The position numbers and the translations under genes are program-made. Shown here one piece after another: positions 1 to 7,752 of a stretch of 10,208 bases of DNA. Numbering within the stretch: position 1 is the stretch's first letter; every line of letters starts with the position of its first letter. The notes below the pieces were generated by a model. That model did not search any database. It was not told where the DNA came from and worked only from the letters and a program-made list of their open reading frames with translations. This DNA is from Sphingomonadales bacterium (GTDB lineage: Bacteria > Pseudomonadota > Alphaproteobacteria > Sphingomonadales > Sphingomonadaceae): NCBI GenBank assembly GCA_020200935.1, contig JAIVHR010000097.1, positions 1-10,208 of the forward strand, given 5' to 3'.

Positions 1-187
1 GCCCGATACCGAGGAAACCAGCGTCTATGACGGTCCTGATTCGTACAATCCGAACCAGCCGCCGCCCGCCGAGGGCACGATCACGCGTTCGGTCGTCGGG
101 TATTACACCCCGGTGACGCGCACCGATTATCCGAGCTGCTCGGAGACCGTGCGCGACAATTGCATCCAGACCGCCCCTCCGGGCTGA
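1..187 (+). CDS. 3' end of an unrecognised protein (partial)
   Basis: The frame is open from the left edge to a TGA at 185-187 and gives about 61 C-terminal residues. The tail is rich in Pro, Thr, Tyr and Asp, contains NPNQPPPAEG, and ends in a segment with two cysteines (SCSETVRDNC), followed by QTAPPG. Codon use is GC-rich at third positions like the neighbouring genes, and a strong intrinsic terminator lies about 90 bases downstream, which supports a real gene end. I do not recognise the family. The Pro/Thr-rich composition and paired cysteines would fit an exported or envelope protein, but this is only an inference because the N-terminus is outside the window. Confidence 0.6.
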   Translation, partial: PDTEETSVYDGPDSYNPNQPPPAEGTITRSVVGYYTPVTRTDYPSCSETVRDNCIQTAPPG

Positions 188-274
188 GTCGCGACCCGCC
201 CACTGTCATTTTCTGTCGCGGCAGTTTGAACTGGCAACCGGCGCCCCCTCCCCTCTACCGGCGTCGGAATTGCC

Positions 275-317
275 GAGAGCCCTCCCGTGCGCCCGTGCGG
301 GAGGGCTCTCCTTTTAT
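275..317 (+). terminator. Rho-independent terminator
   Basis: A perfect 13-bp inverted repeat (GAGAGCCCTCCCG at 275-287 and its complement at 298-310) encloses a 10-nt loop and is followed by CTTTTAT. This is a classic intrinsic terminator for the plus-strand gene ending at 187. It also insulates the dehydrogenase gene that starts at 439. The rest of the 188-438 gap shows no further gene. Confidence 0.85.
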
Positions 318-438
318 GCGAGCACGGTAAATCTCCGCAGCGAGGCGCTGTGCGCGTCGAATCGCCTACCTCCCTTGCCACTCTTCCCCCATCATGCTTT
401 GCCTCGCCGCAACCGAACACAGCTGTGGAGATCCCGCC

Positions 439-1344
439 ATGACCATATCCTTTACCGACCGCGTCGCCATCGTCACCGGAGCCGGCGGCGGGCTGGGGCG
501 CGCCTATGCGCTCGACCTCGCCCGGCGCGGCGCCAAGGTCGTGGTCAACGATCTCGGTGTCTCGCGTGACGGCACCGGCCGGTCCGACGCCGCAGATGCG
601 GTGGTCGACGAGATCGAGGAGGCCGGCGGCACGGCGATGGCCAATGGCGGCAGCGTCACCGAACCCGACGCGATGGAGGAGATGGTCGCGCGCGCCAAGG
701 AAGCCTGGGGCGGCGTCCATGTGTTGATCAACAATGCCGGCGTGCTGCGCGACAAGAGCTTCGCCAAGATGAGCGTCGAGGATTTCAAATTCGTCGTCGA
801 TGTGCATCTCAACGGTTCGGCGATCTGCACCAAGGCGGTCTGGGAGACGATGCGCGAGCAGGCTTACGGCCGCATCCTGATGACCGCGAGCTCGACCGGC
901 CTCTACGGCAATTTCGGCCAGGCCAATTACGGCGCCGCCAAGCTCGGTCTTGCCGGCCTGACCAAGACGCTCGCCATCGAGGGCGCCAAATACGACATCA
1001 AGGTGAACACCATCGCGCCGATCGCCGGCACGCGGATGACCGAGGATCTGATGCCGCCCGAGATGTTCAAGGCGCTGGCGCCCGAAAATGCCGTGCCCGC
1101 CGCCGTCTATCTGGTCAGCGAGGATGCGCCGACCAACCAGATCATCGGCGCCGGCGGCGGTTTCTTCCACGCCGCCTATGTAACGCTGACCGAAGGCGTC
1201 GCGCTGCCCGAGGACGAGCGCACCGCCGAAGGCGTCGCCGCCCATTGGGACGAGATCACCGACCGCGCCGGCGAACTGACCCCGCAAAGCGGCGGCGAAC
1301 AGGGCGCGCAAGCCTTCAAGAAGCTCAGCGGGCTGGGCGGGTAG
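439..1344 (+). CDS. SDR family oxidoreductase, MFE-2-like (3R)-hydroxyacyl-CoA dehydrogenase type
   Basis: A 301-residue short-chain dehydrogenase/reductase. The Rossmann dinucleotide motif TGAGGGLG spans residues 13-20. NDLG (37-40) follows strand beta-2, NNAG is at 98-101, the catalytic serine is at 151/152 (TASS), and the YxxxK pair is Y164/K168. The NDLG acidic residue, the long insert after it and NNAGVLRDKSF resemble the dehydrogenase domain of peroxisomal multifunctional enzyme 2 and its stand-alone bacterial relatives, which oxidise (3R)-hydroxyacyl-CoA with NAD+. The length of about 300 residues fits these relatives. A beta-oxidation or steroid/fatty acyl role is therefore likely, but the substrate cannot be read from sequence. 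I chose ATG 439 because GGAG (427-430) lies 8 nt upstream; the in-frame ATG at 394 has no such site and would add a non-conserved extension. It is transcribed alone and converges on the next gene. Confidence 0.92.
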   Translation: MTISFTDRVAIVTGAGGGLGRAYALDLARRGAKVVVNDLGVSRDGTGRSDAADAVVDEIEEAGGTAMANGGSVTEPDAMEEMVARAKEAWGGVHVLINNAGVLRDKSFAKMSVEDFKFVVDVHLNGSAICTKAVWETMREQAYGRILMTASSTGLYGNFGQANYGAAKLGLAGLTKTLAIEGAKYDIKVNTIAPIAGTRMTEDLMPPEMFKALAPENAVPAAVYLVSEDAPTNQIIGAGGGFFHAAYVTLTEGVALPEDERTAEGVAAHWDEITDRAGELTPQSGGEQGAQAFKKLSGLGG

Positions 1345-1455
1345 CGGCGACGCGCTCGGCCGCCGCCAATCAGATTAGGCTGAGCCCGAAAGGCAACGAC
1401 CCCGGCAAGTCCACGGCTTGGCGTTGCTACAAGTGCGCATCGGCCTCGCGCTCCG

Positions 1456-2169
1456 TCATGTGTAAGTCGTTGGGCTGGGTGAGCGCGGTGAGGTGGATGC
1501 CCCCTTGATGAGTAGCCATGCCATCGTCGGAAGCCCCCCCACTGCAGCCAGCAGAATGGTCGCCTGTGTAATCTCCGCGGCATAGAATTGGGGCAGCAGT
1601 ATCTTTGTCAGGCTGTTGACCGGGTATCCGGCGCTCATCGCGAACAACAGCGATCCGAAAATCCTGGGCAGATAGCCGGAACGAACGACCAGCAACCCAA
1701 AGCAGAAAAACATGGCGGACCAGAAAATCTCCAACAGGGCTTGGCCGAAATTCGCTGTTTTGGAGGCGACGGTCACGGTCCGGCCAAAATCGGCAACATT
1801 GGCCGTCAAAGCCGGATCGATAGTCATCAACGCCAGCACTTCGCAGTAGTTGAGTGTGTTTGCGATCCCCAGCGCCGTACTGATGGCGCAGCTGGTCAGC
1901 ATGACGATGCGCACCATGCCGCCGACGTCGCGAAAGAGGTGAAAGAGGGTCAGGCCGAAGCAAAGCAGCATCACATGCGCGACGACCGTTAATGCGATCC
2001 CGGTTCTCAACATCGTCGACACGACTTCCGCATCCGCGCCCCGGCCGATGAGATCCATGGGCATGCGAAGCTGGGTAAGGCTGAACCCGATCGCAATGGT
2101 GAACAGGAGCCAGAAAAGACCTGCAATTCGTGCTGTCGTCACTTGCGTCATTTGCGTCATTTGCGTCAT
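1456..2169 (-). CDS. DUF4386-like integral membrane protein
   Basis: A protein of about 237 residues with roughly six hydrophobic segments. It opens with ARIAGLFWLLFTIAIGF after a short polar head and has the late motif SGYLPRIFGSLLFAMSAGY, both typical of the DUF4386 membrane family, whose function is unknown. The start is unusual: the head is encoded by three perfect 9-bp units (ATGACGCAA on this strand), each beginning with an in-frame ATG. GGAG at 2181-2178 is 8 nt before the ATG at 2169 but only 2 nt before an ATG at 2175, so 2169 is preferred. The gene seems slightly less GC-rich than its neighbours, judged by eye. It is convergent with the dehydrogenase and stands apart from the operon upstream. 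Family assignment is from pattern memory; the function is unknown. Confidence 0.8.
   Translation of the reverse strand: MTQMTQMTQVTTARIAGLFWLLFTIAIGFSLTQLRMPMDLIGRGADAEVVSTMLRTGIALTVVAHVMLLCFGLTLFHLFRDVGGMVRIVMLTSCAISTALGIANTLNYCEVLALMTIDPALTANVADFGRTVTVASKTANFGQALLEIFWSAMFFCFGLLVVRSGYLPRIFGSLLFAMSAGYPVNSLTKILLPQFYAAEITQATILLAAVGGLPTMAWLLIKGASTSPRSPSPTTYT
2143..2169 (-). repeat. Three tandem 9-bp repeats at the start codon (encode Met-Thr-Gln)
   Basis: Three perfect copies of TTGCGTCAT on the plus strand (2143-2151, 2152-2160, 2161-2169), that is ATGACGCAA on the coding strand. A degenerate fourth unit begins with GTG at 2142. Because the unit is 9 bp, changes in copy number keep the frame and add or remove a potential start codon. 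Confidence 0.9.
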
Positions 2170-2256
2170 CTCCATCGCTCCGCCGCAGCCCTGACATAGT
2201 GGCGCGACAGCGGGACCTGGCCGCCGAGAGGAGCGGCCACAGATTCGGAACTCGGC

Positions 2257-2577
2257 TCAAGCTGCACGGTTCGCCTCCGCTTCGCTTCTGGCCGGACGGA
2301 GCCGCCACGGGTCACCCGGACGGATCACGTAATTTGCCCAAAGGTATCGCCACGGAATCACGAGGAGCAGTATGGCCCCGAGAGATGTTTCGAAGATCGA
2401 GGCTAGCATCCCCTCGTCGAGCGTGCCGTCGAGCCAGCGCGGAAGGGCGAAGGCGCCGAGCCAGATCGCCTTCCACGTCAGCTCGACCAGCAGCAGCGGA
2501 AGCATCTGTAGCGGATAGCGCAGGCCCCACAGGGCCAGCAGCCCGATCGTTCCGAGCAGCGCCCAGGGACCCGTAGG
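2257..2577 (-). pseudogene. Remnant of a small membrane-protein gene, 5' end missing
   Basis: This frame reads protein-like right after an in-frame TAG at 2580-2578: GPWALLGTIGLLALWGLRYP, then LQMLPLLLVELTWKAIWLGA, and near the end IPWRYLWANYVIRPGDPWR. From memory it resembles a family of uncharacterised membrane proteins of about 130 residues that carry LRYPLQMLPLLL and a PWRY...PGDxWR tail. The part visible is the C-terminal two thirds, so roughly the first 40-60 residues are missing. The only ATG is at 2505, in the middle of the conserved motif and without a Shine-Dalgarno site, so it is probably not translated as an intact protein. It directly abuts the end of the DUF2306-like gene, which enters the same DNA in another frame. 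A deletion joining the two genes is the simplest explanation. Confidence 0.6.
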
Positions 2578-3194
2578 CTAATGAGGCCAAAGGCCATCAC
2601 GGCGAACGGGGCGAAGGCGAGCACGAAGAGGATCGGCGAGCCGCGCACCGCCTCGGGCAGCACATCCTGCTGGCCGAGAAAGAAGGAACCGGTGGCGATG
2701 AAGAAGGCGAAGCACATCCGCCACAGGTGACGCGAGATGCGCTGGACGGGGGTGAGCCGCTTCAGCAGAGCTGCCCTGAGGTCGCCAAGCCCGGCGAGCA
2801 GGCTCAGCCCGGCGAGCACGAATATCGGGCCGGCGCCAGCGGGAGTCTCCGCTGCTCCAGCGAACCCGCCCCAAGCCGTCAGCGCGCCAATGCCGAGCGC
2901 GACGGCGCAGGCGGCAATCTCGAACCGGCCGGTCCTTCCGTCCCGACTGCGCGCTGCGATCCACGCGGTCAGCACGAAATAGCAGACGAACACGCCGACC
3001 AGAGGCGAGCCTGGATCGGGCGTCCTGAACGGCTCGAGAATCGCGGCGGTGACGCTGAGGACAAGCATCGAACCGAAGAAGACGGTCCCCGCCCAGCCAT
3101 GCCACCTGCCGCCCTTGCGCGCGGCGACCGCCATCGCCCCCGCGGGGATGGCGAGGAGTCCTCCCGCGATGTGAATGGCCATCAGGATGTTCAT
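2478..3194 (-). CDS. DUF2306-like membrane protein with an out-of-frame C-terminal tail
   Basis: A 238-residue product. It opens with MNILMAIHIAGGLLAIPAGA and KGGRWHGWAG, then carries about six hydrophobic helices, with RHLWRMCFAFFIATGSFFLG at about residues 161-180. This is the look of DUF2306-type membrane proteins of unknown function. The normal fold seems to run to about residue 204 (AVMAFGLISLRV). The remaining ~34 residues are Cys/Arg-rich (CSERSGCWPCGACAIRYRC) and are plainly a shifted reading of the neighbouring gene's remnant, so the native C-terminus has been replaced. I chose ATG 3194 because its ATG overlaps the stop of the HTH gene (ATGA, 3194-3191), indicating translational coupling; the upstream in-frame extension is an antisense-like Arg-rich reading. 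The protein may still be made and fold, since mainly the end is affected. Confidence 0.7.
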   Translation of the reverse strand: MNILMAIHIAGGLLAIPAGAMAVAARKGGRWHGWAGTVFFGSMLVLSVTAAILEPFRTPDPGSPLVGVFVCYFVLTAWIAARSRDGRTGRFEIAACAVALGIGALTAWGGFAGAAETPAGAGPIFVLAGLSLLAGLGDLRAALLKRLTPVQRISRHLWRMCFAFFIATGSFFLGQQDVLPEAVRGSPILFVLAFAPFAVMAFGLISLRVPGRCSERSGCWPCGACAIRYRCFRCCWSS

Positions 3195-3421
3195 GCCGCC
3201 TGCGCCTCCTCGGCGGCATCGGCGTGGTACTCGAGGATATCGCCGGGCTGGCAATCCAGTTCGGCGCAGATCGCCTCGAGCGTGGTGAAGCGGATCGCGC
3301 GCGCCTTGCCGGTCTTGAGGATCGAGAGATTGGCGAGCGTGATGCCGATCTGCTCGGAGAGCTCGGTCAGCGTCATCCGCCGGTCGTGCAGCAGATCGTC
3401 GAGCTTGACGGCGATGGCCAT
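3191..3421 (-). CDS. Small Xre/YozG-type HTH transcriptional regulator
   Basis: A 76-residue protein that is almost entirely one helix-turn-helix domain. LDDLLHDRRMTLTELSEQIG carries the first helices, ITLANLSILKTGKARAIRF the recognition helix, and LEAICAELDCQPGDILEY the C-terminal helices with the typical CQPGD turn. This is the Xre/Cro fold in the short YozG-like form (HTH_26 type), which commonly sits next to DUF2975 membrane proteins. Here it follows the DUF2975 gene after a single base and its stop overlaps the start of the DUF2306-like gene. A GAGGGGA ribosome-binding sequence lies inside the end of the DUF2975 gene. It likely regulates its own operon, whose promoter contains three ATCGATAA repeats. 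The pairing is well known; the DNA target is inferred. Confidence 0.92.
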   Translation of the reverse strand: MAIAVKLDDLLHDRRMTLTELSEQIGITLANLSILKTGKARAIRFTTLEAICAELDCQPGDILEYHADAAEEAQAA

Positions 3422-3422
3422 G

Positions 3423-3947
3423 TCACACCGTCCCCTCGAGATCGTCGCGCATCCGCGCGCCTTCGGCGAAGATGCGGGCGAGGACGAAGGTCAGGAGCAC
3501 GGCCAACCAACCGGTGAGCGAAATGCCGGCGTCAAGATCGACGGAAAGCGCCGGCGTCGAGATCGCCTCGGCGATGCCGCCGATCACCATGCTGAGCAGC
3601 TGGAGCGCGAGCAGCACCCAGGCGATGGCCTGCAAACGGGCGGCATTGGCCGCGATGAACGGGTCGCCGACACGCACCGTATCGACGATCGCGAGCAGCC
3701 GCCGCAGCACGATATGGTTGAGCGGAACGGCGATCAGGCCGAGCGCGGCGATCGCGCGCAGCCCGATCAGCACCGGGCGGATCGGGTCGGCCGCGTCGAT
3801 GCCGAGCGCGATCAGCGTCCATTCCTCGGCGACCAATGTCGCGGTCAGCAGCGCGAGGATCGCCAAACCGCCGAGCCAGTTCAGCAGAATCAGGATGCGC
3901 AACAGTACAAAGGCGACCGGCAAGGCGGCGGAATAATGACGGGACAT
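3423..3947 (-). CDS. DUF2975 domain membrane protein
   Basis: A 174-residue membrane protein with four hydrophobic helices, roughly at residues 9-33, 52-72, 103-126 and 139-160. The middle contains LRRLLAIVDTVRVGDPFIAA and NAARLQAIAW, the typical core of DUF2975 (conserved GDPF followed by an Asn-rich helix start). The function of the family is unknown, but its members are regularly found beside small YozG-like HTH regulators, as here, and a membrane sensor or anti-regulator role has been a reasonable guess. I chose ATG 3947 because GGAG lies 8 nt upstream; a longer in-frame reading up to 4133 runs into the katG remnant and is not protein-like. It is the first gene of a three-gene operon and is separated from the HTH gene by one base. 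Confidence 0.9.
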   Translation of the reverse strand: MSRHYSAALPVAFVLLRILILLNWLGGLAILALLTATLVAEEWTLIALGIDAADPIRPVLIGLRAIAALGLIAVPLNHIVLRRLLAIVDTVRVGDPFIAANAARLQAIAWVLLALQLLSMVIGGIAEAISTPALSVDLDAGISLTGWLAVLLTFVLARIFAEGARMRDDLEGTV

Positions 3948-3978
3948 CGGCGGCACTCCAGACCGTTGATATCGATAA

Positions 3979-5962
<1,984 letters not shown>

Positions 5963-6135
5963 TTATGCCGAGACCTTACGCCTCCCCGCGCGCCGAGGGA
6001 AACGAGTTACGGCGATAACCGCGAACGAGAAAAGCGATTGAGGAGGACCCCAAGAGTCCAATCAGGGGCGCGGCTAAGCAGGGTCCTGTCATCTTCCACC
6101 GGCTTTTCCCGACGGGACGGGTTCGACCGATGCAG

Positions 6136-6164
6136 TTGATCCTGCTGCGGAATGGGGCAATAAG
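6136..6164 (+). promoter_or_regulatory. Weak candidate promoter of the lipoprotein gene
   Basis: TTGATC (6136-6141) is followed after 17 bases by AATAAG (6159-6164), about 25 bases before the start codon at 6189. It is the best match I see in the 250-base divergent gap between katG and this gene (5939-6188), but the -10 box is poor. No operator or further gene was recognised in that gap. Confidence 0.22.
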
Positions 6165-6188
6165 AGCTTCCGCAAGATGGGGGAATCC

Positions 6189-6908
6189 ATGAAAAGGCAG
6201 ATACTGAGCGCGGCCGCGTTCGCCGCTGTGGCGGCCTGCGGCGGTAGCGACACCGGCAGCGAACCAGCCGGAGCCGAGGACGAAGTCGCAGCGGTGGCCG
6301 AGGCGCCGGCAATGCTTCCCAACGGCATTCCGGCATATGGCGATTTTGATCCCGCCACCGGAATTGAGCGCGAGGAAAGTGAAGGCGCGCGGCACGAGGT
6401 CGCCTATCTCAGCCCGGGCTCCATTGCCGACATATTCGAATTCTATCGCCGGCATTACCGGGACGCCGGCCATGAAATCCCTGAAGGCGGCGTGGACTTC
6501 GGTTCCGACGACCCGGCCTTTGGCGGCTATGTTCAGCTGTTCGATCAGGGAGAACGGCTGATGGTCCATGTCAGCCCCAAAGCTGGAAGCGGCGGCTACG
6601 ACCTCTCCGAAAATCTCGGCGACGGCTTTCCGGCCTATCCGGGGCTTTCGGAAGACGAGTATGACGTGCGCCCCCGCTCGAACGGATCACGACTGGTGAT
6701 CTTCCGCATCTCCAACGGCCCCGATGCGGCGCTCGAGGTGCTCGATTTCTATCGCGAAGCGGGGCGCGAGGCCGGATACGAGGAGCGCGGCCTCAGCCTT
6801 GCCGCGCGCAGCGAAGCCGAGCGGATAGAAATCAACATCACCGATACAAACGACGGCGCGGAACGTCGCGTGATGGCGAGGTCGACCGACAGGAGCGGCG
6901 GCCGATGA
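6189..6908 (+). CDS. Lipoprotein with two tandem copies of a YPG...FYR...GYE module
   Basis: 239 residues. The N-terminus is a lipoprotein signal peptide with lipobox VAAC, so C17 would be lipidated and the protein anchored in the envelope. An acidic Ala/Glu linker follows. Two related modules then make up the rest. Residues 43-129 have NGIPAYGDFD, FEFYRRHYRDAGHE and GERLMVHVSP. Residues 143-230 have DGFPAYPGLS, LDFYREAGREAGYE and SEAERIEINI. This looks like an internal duplication of a domain often seen in uncharacterised secreted proteins (a Pro-x-Tyr-Pro-Gly opening and an FYR...aGy helix). I do not know its function. ATG 6189 is chosen over the in-frame ATG 6177 because GGGGGA lies just before it and the signal peptide starts properly there. 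A separate, well-formed ribosome-binding site opens the next lipoprotein gene about 100 bases downstream. Confidence 0.82.
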   Translation: MKRQILSAAAFAAVAACGGSDTGSEPAGAEDEVAAVAEAPAMLPNGIPAYGDFDPATGIEREESEGARHEVAYLSPGSIADIFEFYRRHYRDAGHEIPEGGVDFGSDDPAFGGYVQLFDQGERLMVHVSPKAGSGGYDLSENLGDGFPAYPGLSEDEYDVRPRSNGSRLVIFRISNGPDAALEVLDFYREAGREAGYEERGLSLAARSEAERIEINITDTNDGAERRVMARSTDRSGGR

Positions 6909-6971
6909 AAGTGATTCGCCGTTCGGTTGACGATCGCCGCGCCATCGCTTGCTTTTCGCAGTGTGTTTTCC

Positions 6972-6993
6972 CGGCTGACCGAGAGGTCGGCTG
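6972..6993 (+). other. Hairpin with GAGA loop in the 5' leader of the small lipoprotein gene
   Basis: GCTGACC (6974-6980) and GGTCGGC (6985-6991) pair with one G-U and close a GAGA tetraloop. Two further outer pairs extend the stem to about 9 bp. It ends 7 bases before the Shine-Dalgarno AGGAG (7001-7005). There is no T-run, so it is not a convincing terminator; an mRNA-stabilising or translation-tuning hairpin is possible. Confidence 0.35.
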
Positions 6994-7011
6994 TTCTCGA
7001 AGGAGATTTGC

Positions 7012-7269
7012 ATGCGTATCTTGATATTGGGGGTCGCGACCGTGGCCCTGGCCGGGTGCGGCGGCACCAGCGTTCGCGATCAAGCGGTCAGCGAGTGTGC
7101 GCGCCAGGCCGAACAGAGCAGTGCGGCGCTGCAAGCGGCGGGCGTGGACCCGGACGAATTCTGCGCCTGCATTACCGAGGAGATCGACGAGAACAGCACC
7201 CTCGAGGAAGCCAATGCGGCGATCACCAGCCGCACCCAGATGTGTATTGCTCAAAACATTCAACAATAG
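7012..7269 (+). CDS. Small cysteine-containing lipoprotein
   Basis: 85 residues starting MRILILGVATVALAGCGG: a clear lipoprotein signal with lipobox LAGC and lipidated C16. The mature part of about 70 residues is mostly helical and acidic and carries four more cysteines, C29, C51, C53 and C78 (EFCACITEEI, QMCIAQ), enough for two disulfides in the periplasm. The family is not recognised. The start is firm because of a near-consensus GAAGGAG six bases before ATG 7012. It shares the strand with the lipoprotein gene about 100 bases upstream, from which it is separated by a leader with a stable hairpin. No T-run hairpin was found in the 114 bases after its stop. Confidence 0.8.
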   Translation: MRILILGVATVALAGCGGTSVRDQAVSECARQAEQSSAALQAAGVDPDEFCACITEEIDENSTLEEANAAITSRTQMCIAQNIQQ

Positions 7270-7383
7270 CGCTGGCTGGTTAGTCCGGGCTTTGAAAGTT
7301 CGGGGCATTGCTCGCGCGAACCCGAAGCGGCGCGGAGCGCGAGCCGTGCACACCGCGCGGAGCCGACGATTTTTCGACTGCGC

Positions 7384-7587
7384 TCAGCCGGAGCCACCCG
7401 GCCCTGCCTTCTTCTCGGCCTCGAGGCGGCGTGTATAAGGCATGCCGCCGAGTGCGGCGCCGACGCCGGTGATGAGGCCGCCGATCAGCCCGCCGCCGAT
7501 CAGCACGAAGCCGATAATGCCGCCGACGACTGCACCGGCGACGATATAGCCGAGCTCTTTGCCGGTGGGCTTCGATCTCGCTGCCAT
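7384..7587 (-). CDS. Small glycine-zipper membrane protein
   Basis: 67 residues: a short basic head (MAARSKPTGK), then about 37 residues that are hydrophobic and extremely glycine-rich (GAVVGGIIGFVLIGGGLIGG, then LITGVGAALGG), and a charged tail (YTRRLEAEKKAGPGGSG). The repeated GxxxG spacing is typical of glycine-zipper segments that pack as one or two tight membrane helices. Its function is unknown; small inner-membrane or stress-related proteins of this look are common. I chose ATG 7587 because GGGGG lies 6 nt upstream; a longer in-frame reading to 7659 adds a poor N-terminus. It is downstream of the RTX protease on the same strand, 165 bases away, and that gap holds no clear gene. Confidence 0.68.
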   Translation of the reverse strand: MAARSKPTGKELGYIVAGAVVGGIIGFVLIGGGLIGGLITGVGAALGGMPYTRRLEAEKKAGPGGSG

Positions 7588-7752
7588 GATTGTCCCCCTT
7601 GTCCTCTGGAGGGCGACCATGCAGCAAGCCGCGGCTGCGGGCAAATCAGCCGAACCCACACCTACCCATCGCGATACGATGATCCATGCAGCTTCAGCCG
7701 CGGGGACCCCGCCAACCGTTCCCGGGACCGCCCGGCAGTCTCGTGTCCCCGA

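Noticed and set aside
127..1311. 394-codon open frame on the minus strand opposite the dehydrogenase gene
   Set aside because: It is the antisense mirror of a GC-rich gene with a clear SDR protein on the plus strand; composition is Arg/Gly/His-rich and no family is visible.
1343..1430. Possible bidirectional terminator between the convergent dehydrogenase and DUF4386-like genes
   Set aside because: Only short GC stems (GCGGCG...CGCCGC; GCAACG...CGTTGC) without a T-run were found.
6905..7024. 39-codon frame starting with an ATGA overlap at the end of the first lipoprotein gene
   Set aside because: Arg/Cys-rich, no ribosome-binding site of its own, runs over the hairpin, Shine-Dalgarno site and start of the next gene; more likely leader DNA.
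7690..7752. Terminator after the RTX protease (GC palindromes such as GCGGGGACCCCGC)
   Set aside because: Palindromes lack a workable loop and no T-run follows on the minus strand.
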